In this document: piece after piece, positions 18,654-26,718 of the stretch
How positions within the stretch are numbered: the stretch's first letter is position 1
Layout of the letters: each line of letters opens with the position of its first letter
Source: Lysobacter niastensis
Lineage (GTDB): Bacteria; Pseudomonadota; Gammaproteobacteria; Xanthomonadales; Xanthomonadaceae
Reading direction: 5' to 3'
Assembly: GCF_015453285.1 (NCBI RefSeq)
Contig: NZ_JADLZT010000002.1
Coordinates: 434,001 to 498,000, forward strand
DNA: 64,000 nt
Notes under the pieces: generated by a model
Told to the model about the DNA's origin: nothing
Seen by the model: only the letters and a program-made list of their open reading frames with translations
Database searches by the model: none
Position numbers and translations under genes: made by a program

Positions 18654-21443
18654 TCAATGCGCCTCGTCCCAGTTGGCGCCGATGCCGCTGTCGACCACCA
18701 GCGGGACCCGCAGCTGGGCGGCCGCTGACATCCTGGCCTTGGCCTCGGTGAGCAGGGTGTCGACGAAGGCCTCCTCGACCTCGAACACCAGTTCGTCGTG
18801 CACCTGCAGGACCATGCAGGCCTTCTGCGCATGATCGTGCAGCCAGCCGTCGATGGAGATCATCGCGCGCTTGATGATGTCGGCCGCGGTGCCCTGCATC
18901 GGCGCGTTGATCGCCGCACGTTCGGCTCCCGCGCGCAGGCCCTGGTTACGGGCCTGGATGTTTTCCAGGTACAGGCGGCGCCCGAAGACCGTCTCGACGT
19001 AGCCGGTCTCGCGCGCCTGCTGGCGGGTGCGCTCCATGAAATCGCGCACGCCGGGGTAACGGCTGAAATACAGGGCGATGTAGTCCTGCGCCTCGCCGCG
19101 GGCGATACCGAGCTGGCGTGCCAGGCCGAACGCGCCCATGCCGTACATCAGGCCGAAGTTGATCGCCTTTGCGGCACGGCGCTCGTTGCCGGATACCTCG
19201 TCGAGCGACGCCTTGCCGAACACTTCGGCGGCGGTGGCGCGGTGGATGTCGGCGCCCGATTCGAACGCGCGCAGCAGGCCGGCGTCTCCGGACAGGTGCG
19301 CCATGATGCGCAGCTCGATCTGCGAGTAGTCGCAGGCCACGATGCGGCGCCCCGGCGGCGCGACGAAGGCCTGGCGGATGCGGCGGCCGTCGTCGGTGCG
19401 GATCGGGATGTTCTGCAGGTTCGGGTCGCTCGATGCCAGGCGGCCTGTGGCTGCGCCGGCCTGGTGGTAGCTGGTGTGCACACGGCCGGTGTACGGATTG
19501 ACCATCTCCGGCAGCTTGTCCGTATAGGTGCTGCGCAGCTTGGCCAGGCCGCGGTACTCGAGGATCACGCGCGGCAGTTCGTGCTGGTCGGCGATCGCCT
19601 CCAGCGCTTCCTCGTTCGTCGACGGCGCGCCGGACGGCGTCTTCACCAGTGCCGGCAGCTTCAGTTCGTCGAACAGCAATGCGCCGAGCTGCTTGGGCGA
19701 ATCCAGGTTGAACGTGCGTCCCGCAAGCTCGGTGGCCTTCTGCTGCGCGGCGAGCATGCGCCGGCCGAGGTCGGCCGACTGCCGTTTCAGTTCCGCGGCG
19801 TCGATCATCACGCCATTGGCTTCGATCCTCGCGAGCACCGGCACCAGCGGCATCTCGATCTCGCGATAGACCTTCTCCAGCCCCGGCTCGGCCGCCAGCT
19901 TCGGCGCGAGCGCACGATGCAGGCGGTAGGTGACATCGGAGTCCTCGGCGGCGTAGCGCGTGGCATCGTCGAGCGCGACCTGCGAGAACGGAATCTGCTT
20001 CGCGCCCTTGCCCGCCACGTCCTCGTACTTGACGGTCTCGTAGCCGAGATAGCGCCTGGCGAGCGAGTCCATGTCGTGACGCGTGGCCGTCGCGTTGTAG
20101 ACGAAGCTCTCGAGCATCGTGTCGTCGGCATAGCCTTCCACGTCGATGCCGTGGCGGCGCAGCACGTGCAGGTCGAACTTGCCGTGCTGGCCGAGCTTCT
20201 TCTTCGCCGGATCGGCGAACAGCGGACGCAGCGCCGCGAGCGAGCGCTCCTGGTCGAGCTGTGCCGGCGCACCGGCGTAGTCATGGCCCAGCGGCAGGTA
20301 TGCGGCCTGGCCGGGCTCGGTCGAGAAGCTCACGCCGACGATGCGCGCCTGCATCGGATCGAGCGAGTCGGTCTCGGTGTCGAACGCGAACTCGTCCACG
20401 GCCTGCAGCCGCGCCAACCACGCGTCGAACTGCTCCTGCGTCAGGACCGTCTCGTACGTGCCCGCTGCTGCCAATGCCGGATCGGCCGGCTCGGCGGCCG
20501 CGGATGCGGCGCGTGCATAGCCGGCGGCGGTGCTGCGCAGGCCGACGTTGCGGCCGTCATCGGAGTCGCCACCTGATGCCGCGCCTCCTTCGAGCTCGCG
20601 CAACGCCTGCTTGAAACCGTAACGCGCATACAGCCGCCGCAGGTCGTCGGCATGGCGCTCACGCAGCACCAGGTCAGTCGGCGCGCGGCCGACGTCGAGG
20701 TCGGTGCGGATCGTCACCAGCGTGCGGTTCAGCGGCAGCCGGGGCAGCGCCGCGCGCAGGTTCTCGCCGATCTTGCCCTTCACCTCGCCGGCCCGCGCCA
20801 TCACCTCGTCGAGCGTGCCGTACTCGCCCAGCCACTTCGCCGCGGTCTTGGGGCCGCACTTCTCGACGCCCGGCACGTTGTCGATGCTGTCGCCCATCAG
20901 CGCGAGGAAATCCACGATCTGGTCGGGGCGCACGCCGAACTTGTCGACCACGGTGGATTCGGAATCCAGCCGGCTGCCGCTCATCGTGTTCACCAGCGCA
21001 ATGCCCGCGCCGTCCTGGGGCTCGCGCACGAGCTGGGCGAAGTCCTTGTCGCCGGTGGAGATGGTCACGTCGATGCCGGCGGCGGCCGCGTTCACGGCCA
21101 GCGTGCCGATCACGTCGTCGGCCTCCACGCCTTCCTGGCGCAGGATCGTCATGCCCAGCGCCTCCACGATCTCGCACATCGGCAGCACCTGCGCGCGCAG
21201 GTCGTCCGGCATCGCGGCGCGGTTGGCCTTGTACTCGGGGTAGAGCTCGTCGCGGAAGGTCTTGCCGGGTGCGTCGACGACAAAGGCGACGTAATCCGGC
21301 TTCTCCTTCAGCGTCGCACGCAGCATGTTGACCACGCCGAACAGCGCGCCGGTCGGTTCGCCGGCGTCGTTGCTCAGCGGAGGCAGCGCATGGAAGGCGC
21401 GGTAGAGGTAGGAAGAACCGTCGATCAGGACAAGGCGTGGCAT
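18654..21443 (-). CDS. polA: DNA polymerase I
   Basis: The enzyme acts in Okazaki-fragment processing and excision repair. The 929-residue protein (E. coli 928) has the N-terminal 5'-3' exonuclease (LIDGSSYLYRAFHALP; TGDKDFAQLV), an intact proofreading 3'-5' exonuclease signature (FDTETDSLDP near residue 355) and family A polymerase motifs (CDYSQIELR near 705, KAINFGLMYGMG, VHDELVFEV near the end). A TAGAAT box lies exactly six bases before the ATG, so its mRNA may be leaderless. The sX13-like RNA lies downstream on the same strand. Confidence 0.98.
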   Translation of the reverse strand: MPRLVLIDGSSYLYRAFHALPPLSNDAGEPTGALFGVVNMLRATLKEKPDYVAFVVDAPGKTFRDELYPEYKANRAAMPDDLRAQVLPMCEIVEALGMTILRQEGVEADDVIGTLAVNAAAAGIDVTISTGDKDFAQLVREPQDGAGIALVNTMSGSRLDSESTVVDKFGVRPDQIVDFLALMGDSIDNVPGVEKCGPKTAAKWLGEYGTLDEVMARAGEVKGKIGENLRAALPRLPLNRTLVTIRTDLDVGRAPTDLVLRERHADDLRRLYARYGFKQALRELEGGAASGGDSDDGRNVGLRSTAAGYARAASAAAEPADPALAAAGTYETVLTQEQFDAWLARLQAVDEFAFDTETDSLDPMQARIVGVSFSTEPGQAAYLPLGHDYAGAPAQLDQERSLAALRPLFADPAKKKLGQHGKFDLHVLRRHGIDVEGYADDTMLESFVYNATATRHDMDSLARRYLGYETVKYEDVAGKGAKQIPFSQVALDDATRYAAEDSDVTYRLHRALAPKLAAEPGLEKVYREIEMPLVPVLARIEANGVMIDAAELKRQSADLGRRMLAAQQKATELAGRTFNLDSPKQLGALLFDELKLPALVKTPSGAPSTNEEALEAIADQHELPRVILEYRGLAKLRSTYTDKLPEMVNPYTGRVHTSYHQAGAATGRLASSDPNLQNIPIRTDDGRRIRQAFVAPPGRRIVACDYSQIELRIMAHLSGDAGLLRAFESGADIHRATAAEVFGKASLDEVSGNERRAAKAINFGLMYGMGAFGLARQLGIARGEAQDYIALYFSRYPGVRDFMERTRQQARETGYVETVFGRRLYLENIQARNQGLRAGAERAAINAPMQGTAADIIKRAMISIDGWLHDHAQKACMVLQVHDELVFEVEEAFVDTLLTEAKARMSAAAQLRVPLVVDSGIGANWDEAH

Positions 21444-21449
21444 GGGGAG

Positions 21450-21455
21450 ATTCTA
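21450..21455 (-). promoter_or_regulatory. -10 box of polA, six bases before the ATG
   Basis: The minus strand reads TAGAAT, then CTCCCC, then the polA ATG (21443). Transcription normally starts 6-7 bases after the -10, which would place the 5' end at or next to the start codon and leave no room for a Shine-Dalgarno. Confidence 0.5.
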
Positions 21456-21525
21456 GGGAAAAAGGCCCTGCGACGTTTCGGGGCGGAGCCGCATCCATGA
21501 ACTGGACGTCTTCGGAGAATCCTGC

Positions 21526-22449
21526 ATGTCCGTCCCGCGCTTCCTCGTGCTCCTGCTGGCCGCGTGCTTCGCGGCGCCGCTGGTTGCCGCCCCGGCCGGC
21601 GAGTCTGCGGCCCAGACCATCAGCGTGGATCCGTCCCGCGATGCGCTGCTGCCCACGCGCACGCTGGACGGGCGCCCGCACCTGCTGGTGAAGGCCGCAC
21701 TGGACGGACAACCGGAGGGCTGGTGGCTCGTCGATACCGGTGCGGCGGGCATGCGCATCAGCGCCGAGTACGCCGCCGCAGCCGGATTGGCGGACGCGGG
21801 CTCGGTGCGCGCGATGGCGATCGGTGGTGCGAGCGAGCGCCGGCGCTGGCGCGGCGGTGCGCTGCGGCTCGGGCAGGTCACGTTCCACGGACTGGACTAC
21901 ACCGAGATGCCCAAGCTTCCGGGCATCGAGGACGTCGTGGGCATCATCGGCACCGGCGCGATGTCGCAGGCGGTGTTCCAGTTCGAGCTGGTGCCCGGAG
22001 CCCCCAGGGTGCGCGTCTTCGCGCGGCAGTCTCCGCCACTCGCGCGCCTTCCGTGGAAGCCGGTGGCGCTCGATCCGAGGCAACTGGTCATCATCGACGC
22101 CATGGTCGAGGACAAGGCCACCGGAAAGTTCCGGATGGACCTCGGCGCAGGCACCGGATTGGCCATGCGCGCGCCGTTCCATGAGCGTCACGAGTTGCGC
22201 GAGGGAAGGGAGCTGACGCGACGCCAGGTCCGTGGCGGCGGCGGGCCCATCGATGTGGACGAAGGCCGTCTGGCCAAGGTGGAGGCGCTGGGGGTCTCGG
22301 TGGCCGATCTTCCCGCGTTGTTCCTCCCGGAAGCGACCGGCATGCCCGACTCGGGCCTGGACGGGGAGATCGGCATCAAGTTCTTCAGCGGAATGACGCT
22401 GTGGCTGGATCTCGGCCAGTCGAGGATGGCGCTGCAACGCAGTTCCTGA
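21526..22449 (+). CDS. Exported aspartic-protease-like (retropepsin fold) protein
   Basis: The 307-residue protein has a signal peptide (RFLVLLLAACFAAPLVAA) followed by a pepsin/retropepsin-type motif WWLVDTGAAG near residue 68 and a second half-site KFRMDLGAGTG near residue 204. The two D(T/L)GA motifs are what a two-lobed periplasmic aspartic protease would show, although the second has Leu in place of Ser/Thr. The role is unknown. CGGAG sits ten bases before the ATG. It is divergent from polA. Confidence 0.65.
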   Translation: MSVPRFLVLLLAACFAAPLVAAPAGESAAQTISVDPSRDALLPTRTLDGRPHLLVKAALDGQPEGWWLVDTGAAGMRISAEYAAAAGLADAGSVRAMAIGGASERRRWRGGALRLGQVTFHGLDYTEMPKLPGIEDVVGIIGTGAMSQAVFQFELVPGAPRVRVFARQSPPLARLPWKPVALDPRQLVIIDAMVEDKATGKFRMDLGAGTGLAMRAPFHERHELREGRELTRRQVRGGGGPIDVDEGRLAKVEALGVSVADLPALFLPEATGMPDSGLDGEIGIKFFSGMTLWLDLGQSRMALQRSS

Positions 22450-22502
22450 TGCCGATGCGGCCGGCATGGTGGTGGCGCCATGCCGCCATCACGCGGGCGG
22501 CG

Positions 22503-22508
22503 CATAAT
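22503..22508 (+). promoter_or_regulatory. Putative -10 box upstream of the DUF2782-type gene
   Basis: CATAAT at 22503-22508 would start transcription near 22515, leaving a 20-base leader that includes CCGGAG before the ATG at 22536. Confidence 0.4.
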
Positions 22509-22535
22509 GCGTGCATCCATTCCGGAGCCGATTCC

Positions 22536-22841
22536 ATGCGCACCGCCTCCACTGCCTTGCTTGCGCTGCTGTTGCCGTTGACCTTCGCCGGCTGCGCGAC
22601 GATGGGGGCGGGCGATGATCCGACCGCCGGGCTCGTGAACCCCGAGATTCGTTCGCAGACGCTCGAAGGTGGCGACAAGCTCGACGAATACCGCGTCGCC
22701 GGCCAGCTGCGCGTGGTCAAGATCACGCCCGTGCGCGGCCCGGTGTACTACCTCGTCGACAGCAACGGCGACGGCACGCTCGACGCCAGCAAGGGCGAGG
22801 GCACCATCTCGCCGGTGCAGTACAAGTTGTTCAGCTGGTGA
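22536..22841 (+). CDS. Small DUF2782-type lipoprotein
   Basis: The 101-residue protein has a signal peptide ending in lipobox FAGC and a compact domain with DEYRVAGQLRVVKITPVRGPVYYLVD, the pattern of DUF2782, commonly found next to polA in gammaproteobacteria. A Ca-binding-like DSNGDGTLD segment follows. Function is unknown. I took the ATG at 22536 (MRTAST) since it yields the signal peptide; the frame opens further upstream without one. Confidence 0.75.
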   Translation: MRTASTALLALLLPLTFAGCATMGAGDDPTAGLVNPEIRSQTLEGGDKLDEYRVAGQLRVVKITPVRGPVYYLVDSNGDGTLDASKGEGTISPVQYKLFSW

Positions 22842-22851
22842 CCGCGGCCCG

Positions 22852-23307
22852 ATGACCAGGCATGACCCGGCCCACGCCGGCCGCGACATCCGCATCCTGA
22901 CCGCCGAAGCCGACCTGCGCGCCATCTGGCCGCTGGTGCAGCAGTTGCGGCCCGAGTTCGACGAGGACCGTTTCGTCGCGCAGATGCAGCGCCAGATCGG
23001 CGATGGCTGCCGCGCGACGGTGCTGTTCGACGAAGGCGGCGCGCCACGCGCGTTCGCGTGCTGGCGGGTGATGGAGATGCTGGCGATCGGCAAGCATGTC
23101 TATGTCGATGACCTGGTCACCGACACCACGGTGCGCAGCCGCGGTTACGGCAAGGCGATGCTCGACTGGCTCAAGGCGGAAGCCAAACGCCTGGGCTGCG
23201 TGCGCCTGCAACTGGATTCCGGTACGCACCGCCAGGACGCGCATGCGTTCTACCTGCGCGAAGGCCTGCGCATCGAGGCGTTCCATTTCGGCATCGCGCT
23301 GAAGTAA
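22852..23307 (+). CDS. GNAT family N-acetyltransferase
   Basis: The 151-residue protein has the GNAT core with the acetyl-CoA loop TTVRSRGYGKAML near residue 96 and the C-terminal RLQLDSGTHRQDAHAFYLREGL, where the conserved Tyr could act as general acid. The substrate is unknown. It starts 10 bases after the DUF2782-type stop and is probably co-transcribed with it. Confidence 0.85.
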   Translation: MTRHDPAHAGRDIRILTAEADLRAIWPLVQQLRPEFDEDRFVAQMQRQIGDGCRATVLFDEGGAPRAFACWRVMEMLAIGKHVYVDDLVTDTTVRSRGYGKAMLDWLKAEAKRLGCVRLQLDSGTHRQDAHAFYLREGLRIEAFHFGIALK

Positions 23308-23316
23308 CGACGCTGC

Positions 23317-23347
23317 AAAAAAGAAACGGCCCGCCGAAGCGGGCCGT
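23317..23347 (-). terminator. Terminator for the minus-strand operon ending at 23372
   Basis: A perfect 9-bp stem (ACGGCCCGC at 23326-23334 with GCGGGCCGT at 23339-23347), loop CGAA, has an A-rich flank (23317-23326) that reads as a U-tract on the minus strand. It lies 25 bases beyond the stop of the last minus-strand gene and may terminate the whole APE operon. Confidence 0.8.
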
Positions 23348-23371
23348 CCTCGCGTCAAGAGCACGCGTCGC

Positions 23372-24244
23372 TTACTTGCCCGTCACCACGCCGACGCCGG
23401 CAGTGGGCTTCCAACCGGCGACGTCCTCGCCCAGTGCGCGTGCAACCTTCGCCATGGCGGAGCAGGCGGTGAAACCTCCCGCCGTCGTGGTGCGCTGCAT
23501 TTCGAAGTTGTCCACCAGTTCGCCATCTCTCAACAAGCGTCCCTGGATACGCGCCCACTTGGGGCCGGAGAATCCGCCGCCGCCGACGGCGTGCATATTG
23601 ATGACGGTGATTTCCAGCACCTGGCCGGATTGCCCGGAAAGCGACGAACCCACCGCCTTGATCTTGCCGTTGCTGTTGTCAACGATGCTGTCGCTCAACA
23701 GCCTGCCGAGGCTGCACTGCTGACGAAACTCCTCAGAGCCGATTCCGGGCGCGAGTGGAATGTCGGCGGCGATCAGAATCGGGCTGCCCGGGTCAAAAGC
23801 CTTGCGGGGCTTGGGGCTTGCCAACTGCTCCGACGGGAGCCACAGCTGCTGCGATCCCGTTATCCCGTTCGCGAGACGACGGACCCATTCGTTGTAGTTC
23901 CCGTGGATGTAATCCGTGCCCTTCTTCTTCACGTAGTCGAGATTCTCGCTGGACAGATACGTGATGCTGAAGCCCTTGGAATCGTAGTCGAGTCGCACGT
24001 TGGCCACGTGCGTCCGCGGCGCCAGTCGCAGGATCAATGCGCCGGGGCGTTCCTCGGTGATGGAGCCATGGAACGGGCCCAAGGCTTCAATGACGGCTGC
24101 CTTCACGTTAGCGGGAGCGGCCGTGCGCTGGCCCTCGCCATCGAACTGGCGGAAGCCCAGGTTCTCGACCGGAGCCAACTTGGCCTCCGCGGCGAAGCTC
24201 CCCAGCATGAACAGAACCATCAGCAGCAGTTTCTGCGTTCTCAT
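23372..24244 (-). CDS. Exported protein of unknown function at the 3' end of the APE operon
   Basis: The 290-residue protein has a signal peptide (MRTQKLLLMVLFMLGSFAAEA) and no family I can name with confidence. The C-terminal part, from ILIAADIPLAP through KWARIQGRLL to MAKVARALGEDVAGW, is faintly like DUF4410-type exported proteins. It starts with ATG at 24244 behind AAGGA; a TTG three bases earlier is unlikely. It lies 30 bases after the apeR stop on the same strand and is followed by the terminator, so it may be the last gene of the pigment operon. Its base composition looks less GC-rich than its neighbours, possibly a later addition. Confidence 0.6.
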   Translation of the reverse strand: MRTQKLLLMVLFMLGSFAAEAKLAPVENLGFRQFDGEGQRTAAPANVKAAVIEALGPFHGSITEERPGALILRLAPRTHVANVRLDYDSKGFSITYLSSENLDYVKKKGTDYIHGNYNEWVRRLANGITGSQQLWLPSEQLASPKPRKAFDPGSPILIAADIPLAPGIGSEEFRQQCSLGRLLSDSIVDNSNGKIKAVGSSLSGQSGQVLEITVINMHAVGGGGFSGPKWARIQGRLLRDGELVDNFEMQRTTTAGGFTACSAMAKVARALGEDVAGWKPTAGVGVVTGK

Positions 24245-24274
24245 CAATCGGTCCTTGTTGATGTTTGTGGTTGT

Positions 24275-25510
24275 TTACCAGCGGCGGAAGATCAACGAGG
24301 TGTTGATCCCACCGAAGGCGAAGTTGTTGCTCATCACGTACTCGGTCTGCAGCTCGCGGCCGCTGCCGGCGATGTAGTCGAGTTCGGCGCAGCGCGGATC
24401 GGGGTTGTCGAGGTTGAGCGTGGGCGCGAACCAGCCCTCGCGCATCATCTCGATGCTGATCCACGCTTCCAGTGCGCCGCAGGCGCCGAGCGTGTGGCCC
24501 ATGTAGCTCTTCAGCGAACTGAAGGGCATGCGCGAGCCGAACACCTGCGCGGTCGCCGTCGATTCGGCGATGTCGCCGTGGTCGGTGGCGGTGCCGTGCG
24601 CGTTGACGTAGCCGATCGCTTCCGGCGGCAGTCCGGCATCTTCCAGCGCGAGCCGCATCGCCACCGCCATCGTCTCGGCACTGGGCTGGGTGACGTGCTG
24701 GCCGTCGCTGTTGGTGCCGTAGCCGACGAGTTCGGCCAGGATCCTGGCGCCGCGCGCCTGCGCGTGCTCCAGGTCTTCCAGGATCAGCGTGCACGCGCCC
24801 TCGCCGAGCACCAGGCCGTCGCGCGCCGCGTCGAACGGGCGCGGCGTCAGCGACGGCTCGTCGTTGCGCACGCTGGTGGCGAACAGCGTGTCGAACACCG
24901 CCGAGGCGGTGGCGTCCATCTGTTCGGAACCGCCGGCCAGCATCGCGACCTGCTTGCCGGCGCGGATGACTTCGTACGCTGCGCCTATGCCCATGCTGCC
25001 CGACGTGCAGGCGCTGGAGGTGGTGATGACGCGGCCGGTGAGCCCGAAGAACACGCCGATGTTCACCGGCGCGGTGTGGCTCATCATCTTGATGTAGGTG
25101 GTGGCGTTGATGCCGGCCGTGGTGTGCTCGTTGAGCATGCGGCCGAAGTCGCCGATCGCCGAATGCGTGCCGGCCGACGAACCGTTGGACACGCCGACGC
25201 GGCCGCTGGTGAGCACGGGGTCGCCAAGCAACCCGGCATCTTCCAGCGCCAGTTCGCTGGCGCGCACGGCCATCAGCGCGACCCGGCCCATGCTGCGCAT
25301 GGTCTTGCGGTTGTAATGCGCCGGCAGCTCGAACGGCGCGGCCGGCGCGGCGAGCTTGGTGTTGAGGCCTTCGTAGATATCCCACTCGTCGATGCGCTGG
25401 ACCGCGTTGCGGTAGCTGCGCAGATGGGCGCGGATCGACGCCCAGTCGTTGCCGAGCGGGCTGATGCCGTTGACGCCGGTGACGACGACGCGGCGGCTGG
25501 AGCTGCTCAT
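24275..25510 (-). CDS. apeR: APE beta-ketoacyl-ACP synthase, FabF-like (ApeR)
   Basis: The protein is a condensing enzyme for polyene chain extension. The 411-residue FabF-type ketosynthase has all three catalytic residues: Cys168 in SSACTSGS, His in NAHGTATDHGD and His in SYMGHTLGACG. In the E. coli/Xenorhabdus APE scheme, ApeR is a stand-alone ketosynthase beside the ApeO-ApeC pair. The start overlaps the apeQ stop by 4 bp (ATGA). Confidence 0.9.
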   Translation of the reverse strand: MSSSSRRVVVTGVNGISPLGNDWASIRAHLRSYRNAVQRIDEWDIYEGLNTKLAAPAAPFELPAHYNRKTMRSMGRVALMAVRASELALEDAGLLGDPVLTSGRVGVSNGSSAGTHSAIGDFGRMLNEHTTAGINATTYIKMMSHTAPVNIGVFFGLTGRVITTSSACTSGSMGIGAAYEVIRAGKQVAMLAGGSEQMDATASAVFDTLFATSVRNDEPSLTPRPFDAARDGLVLGEGACTLILEDLEHAQARGARILAELVGYGTNSDGQHVTQPSAETMAVAMRLALEDAGLPPEAIGYVNAHGTATDHGDIAESTATAQVFGSRMPFSSLKSYMGHTLGACGALEAWISIEMMREGWFAPTLNLDNPDPRCAELDYIAGSGRELQTEYVMSNNFAFGGINTSLIFRRW

Positions 25511-26256
25511 CCGACCAGACCTCCGTTCACCGAGATCACCTGGCGCGTGATGTAGCCGGCCTGGTCGGACAGCAGGAACGACACGGCCGCGGCGACTTCC
25601 TCGGGCTTGCCGAGGCGGTTGGCCGGGATCAGCTTGAGCGCGTTCTCGACGACCTCGGCGGTCAGCATCTCGGTATCGATCAGGCCGGGCGCGACGCAGT
25701 TGACGGTGATGCCACGGCTGGCCAGTTCCAGCGCCAGCGCCTTGGTGGCTCCAATGATCCCGGCCTTGGACGCGCTGTAGTTGGTCTGGCCGCGGTTACC
25801 CACCAGGCCCGACACCGATGACAGCGTGACGATGCGGCCGGGCTTGCGCGTGCGCACCATCGGCATCACCAGCGGGTTGAGCACGTTGTAGAACGCGTCC
25901 AGGTTGGTGTGGACGACGCTGTCCCATTCATCGCCGGTCATCGCCGGAAACGCGGTGTCGCGGGCGATGCCGGCATTGCAGACCACGCCGTAGTAGGCGC
26001 CATGCGCTTCCACGTCCGCGTTCAGTGCGGCACTGGCGGCCTCGCGGTCGGAAATGTCGAACACCAGCACGCGTGCCTGGCGCCCGAGTTCGCGCACCTG
26101 CGCGGCCACCGCCTCGGCTTCCTGGACACGGCTGCGGCAATGCACGACCACGTCGAAACCGTCCTGCGCGGCGCGCAGCGCGATCGCCTTGCCGATACCG
26201 CGGCTTGCGCCGGTCACCAGCACGGTAGCAGCCTGGCTGGTCGAATCCCCGTTCAT
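25507..26256 (-). CDS. apeQ: APE 3-ketoacyl-ACP reductase (ApeQ)
   Basis: The protein is a short-chain dehydrogenase of the FabG type, 249 residues, that would reduce the beta-keto group in each elongation cycle with NADPH. The cofactor loop TGASRGIG spans residues 15-22, NAG lies near 94-96, and the catalytic set is Ser in SSVSG (146-149), Tyr160 and Lys164 in YSASK. The start shares one base with the apeP stop (TGATG). A longer in-frame extension upstream is read-through of apeP and lacks the family start. Confidence 0.93.
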   Translation of the reverse strand: MNGDSTSQAATVLVTGASRGIGKAIALRAAQDGFDVVVHCRSRVQEAEAVAAQVRELGRQARVLVFDISDREAASAALNADVEAHGAYYGVVCNAGIARDTAFPAMTGDEWDSVVHTNLDAFYNVLNPLVMPMVRTRKPGRIVTLSSVSGLVGNRGQTNYSASKAGIIGATKALALELASRGITVNCVAPGLIDTEMLTAEVVENALKLIPANRLGKPEEVAAAVSFLLSDQAGYITRQVISVNGGLVG

Positions 26257-26717
26257 CAACTTTCGCTCTCCATGTAGGCCAACGCGTCGGGTGGCTCGAA
26301 CACCGAGACGTTCGCCGTCGCAATCTCCCTCCCCCTGTCGTCGCCCGCGAGAATGCGGCAGGCGAAAACCCCCAGCCCATTGTCGCCCATCAGCTCGCGC
26401 CGCGCCTCCACCCGCAGCAGCGAGCCACTGGCGAACACCGGCACCGAGCATTCGTAGCGGCGCGTGCCGAGCAGGAAACCGATCGGCGGCGGCAGGTCCT
26501 GCAGCCGCGCCTGGCAGCCGGCCCAGCAGGCCACGGCCTGCGCCATGTACTCCACGCCGACCCACGCCGGCACGCCGTCCTCGACATGGAACGGGCTCTC
26601 GGCCGGCACGCGCAGTTCTACCGTCACGGCGTCGTCGCTCCAGTCGATCACGCGGTCGACCAGCAGCATCGTGCCGCGATGGGGAATGACGTCCTCGATG
26701 TCGAAGATGGCCGCCAT
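26256..26717 (-). CDS. apeP: APE hot-dog fold dehydratase (ApeP)
   Basis: The 153-residue protein opens with VIPHRGTMLLVDRVIDW, the signature of FabA/FabZ-like 3-hydroxyacyl-ACP dehydratases of APE clusters, and contains the central hot-dog helix region WVGVEYMAQAVACWAG. It would remove water to create each trans double bond. In studied APE systems ApeP pairs with a second dehydratase, ApeI, which here is fused to the ligase at 36398-38080. It starts one base after the apeO stop. Confidence 0.88.
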   Translation of the reverse strand: MAAIFDIEDVIPHRGTMLLVDRVIDWSDDAVTVELRVPAESPFHVEDGVPAWVGVEYMAQAVACWAGCQARLQDLPPPIGFLLGTRRYECSVPVFASGSLLRVEARRELMGDNGLGVFACRILAGDDRGREIATANVSVFEPPDALAYMESES

Positions 26718-26718
26718 C

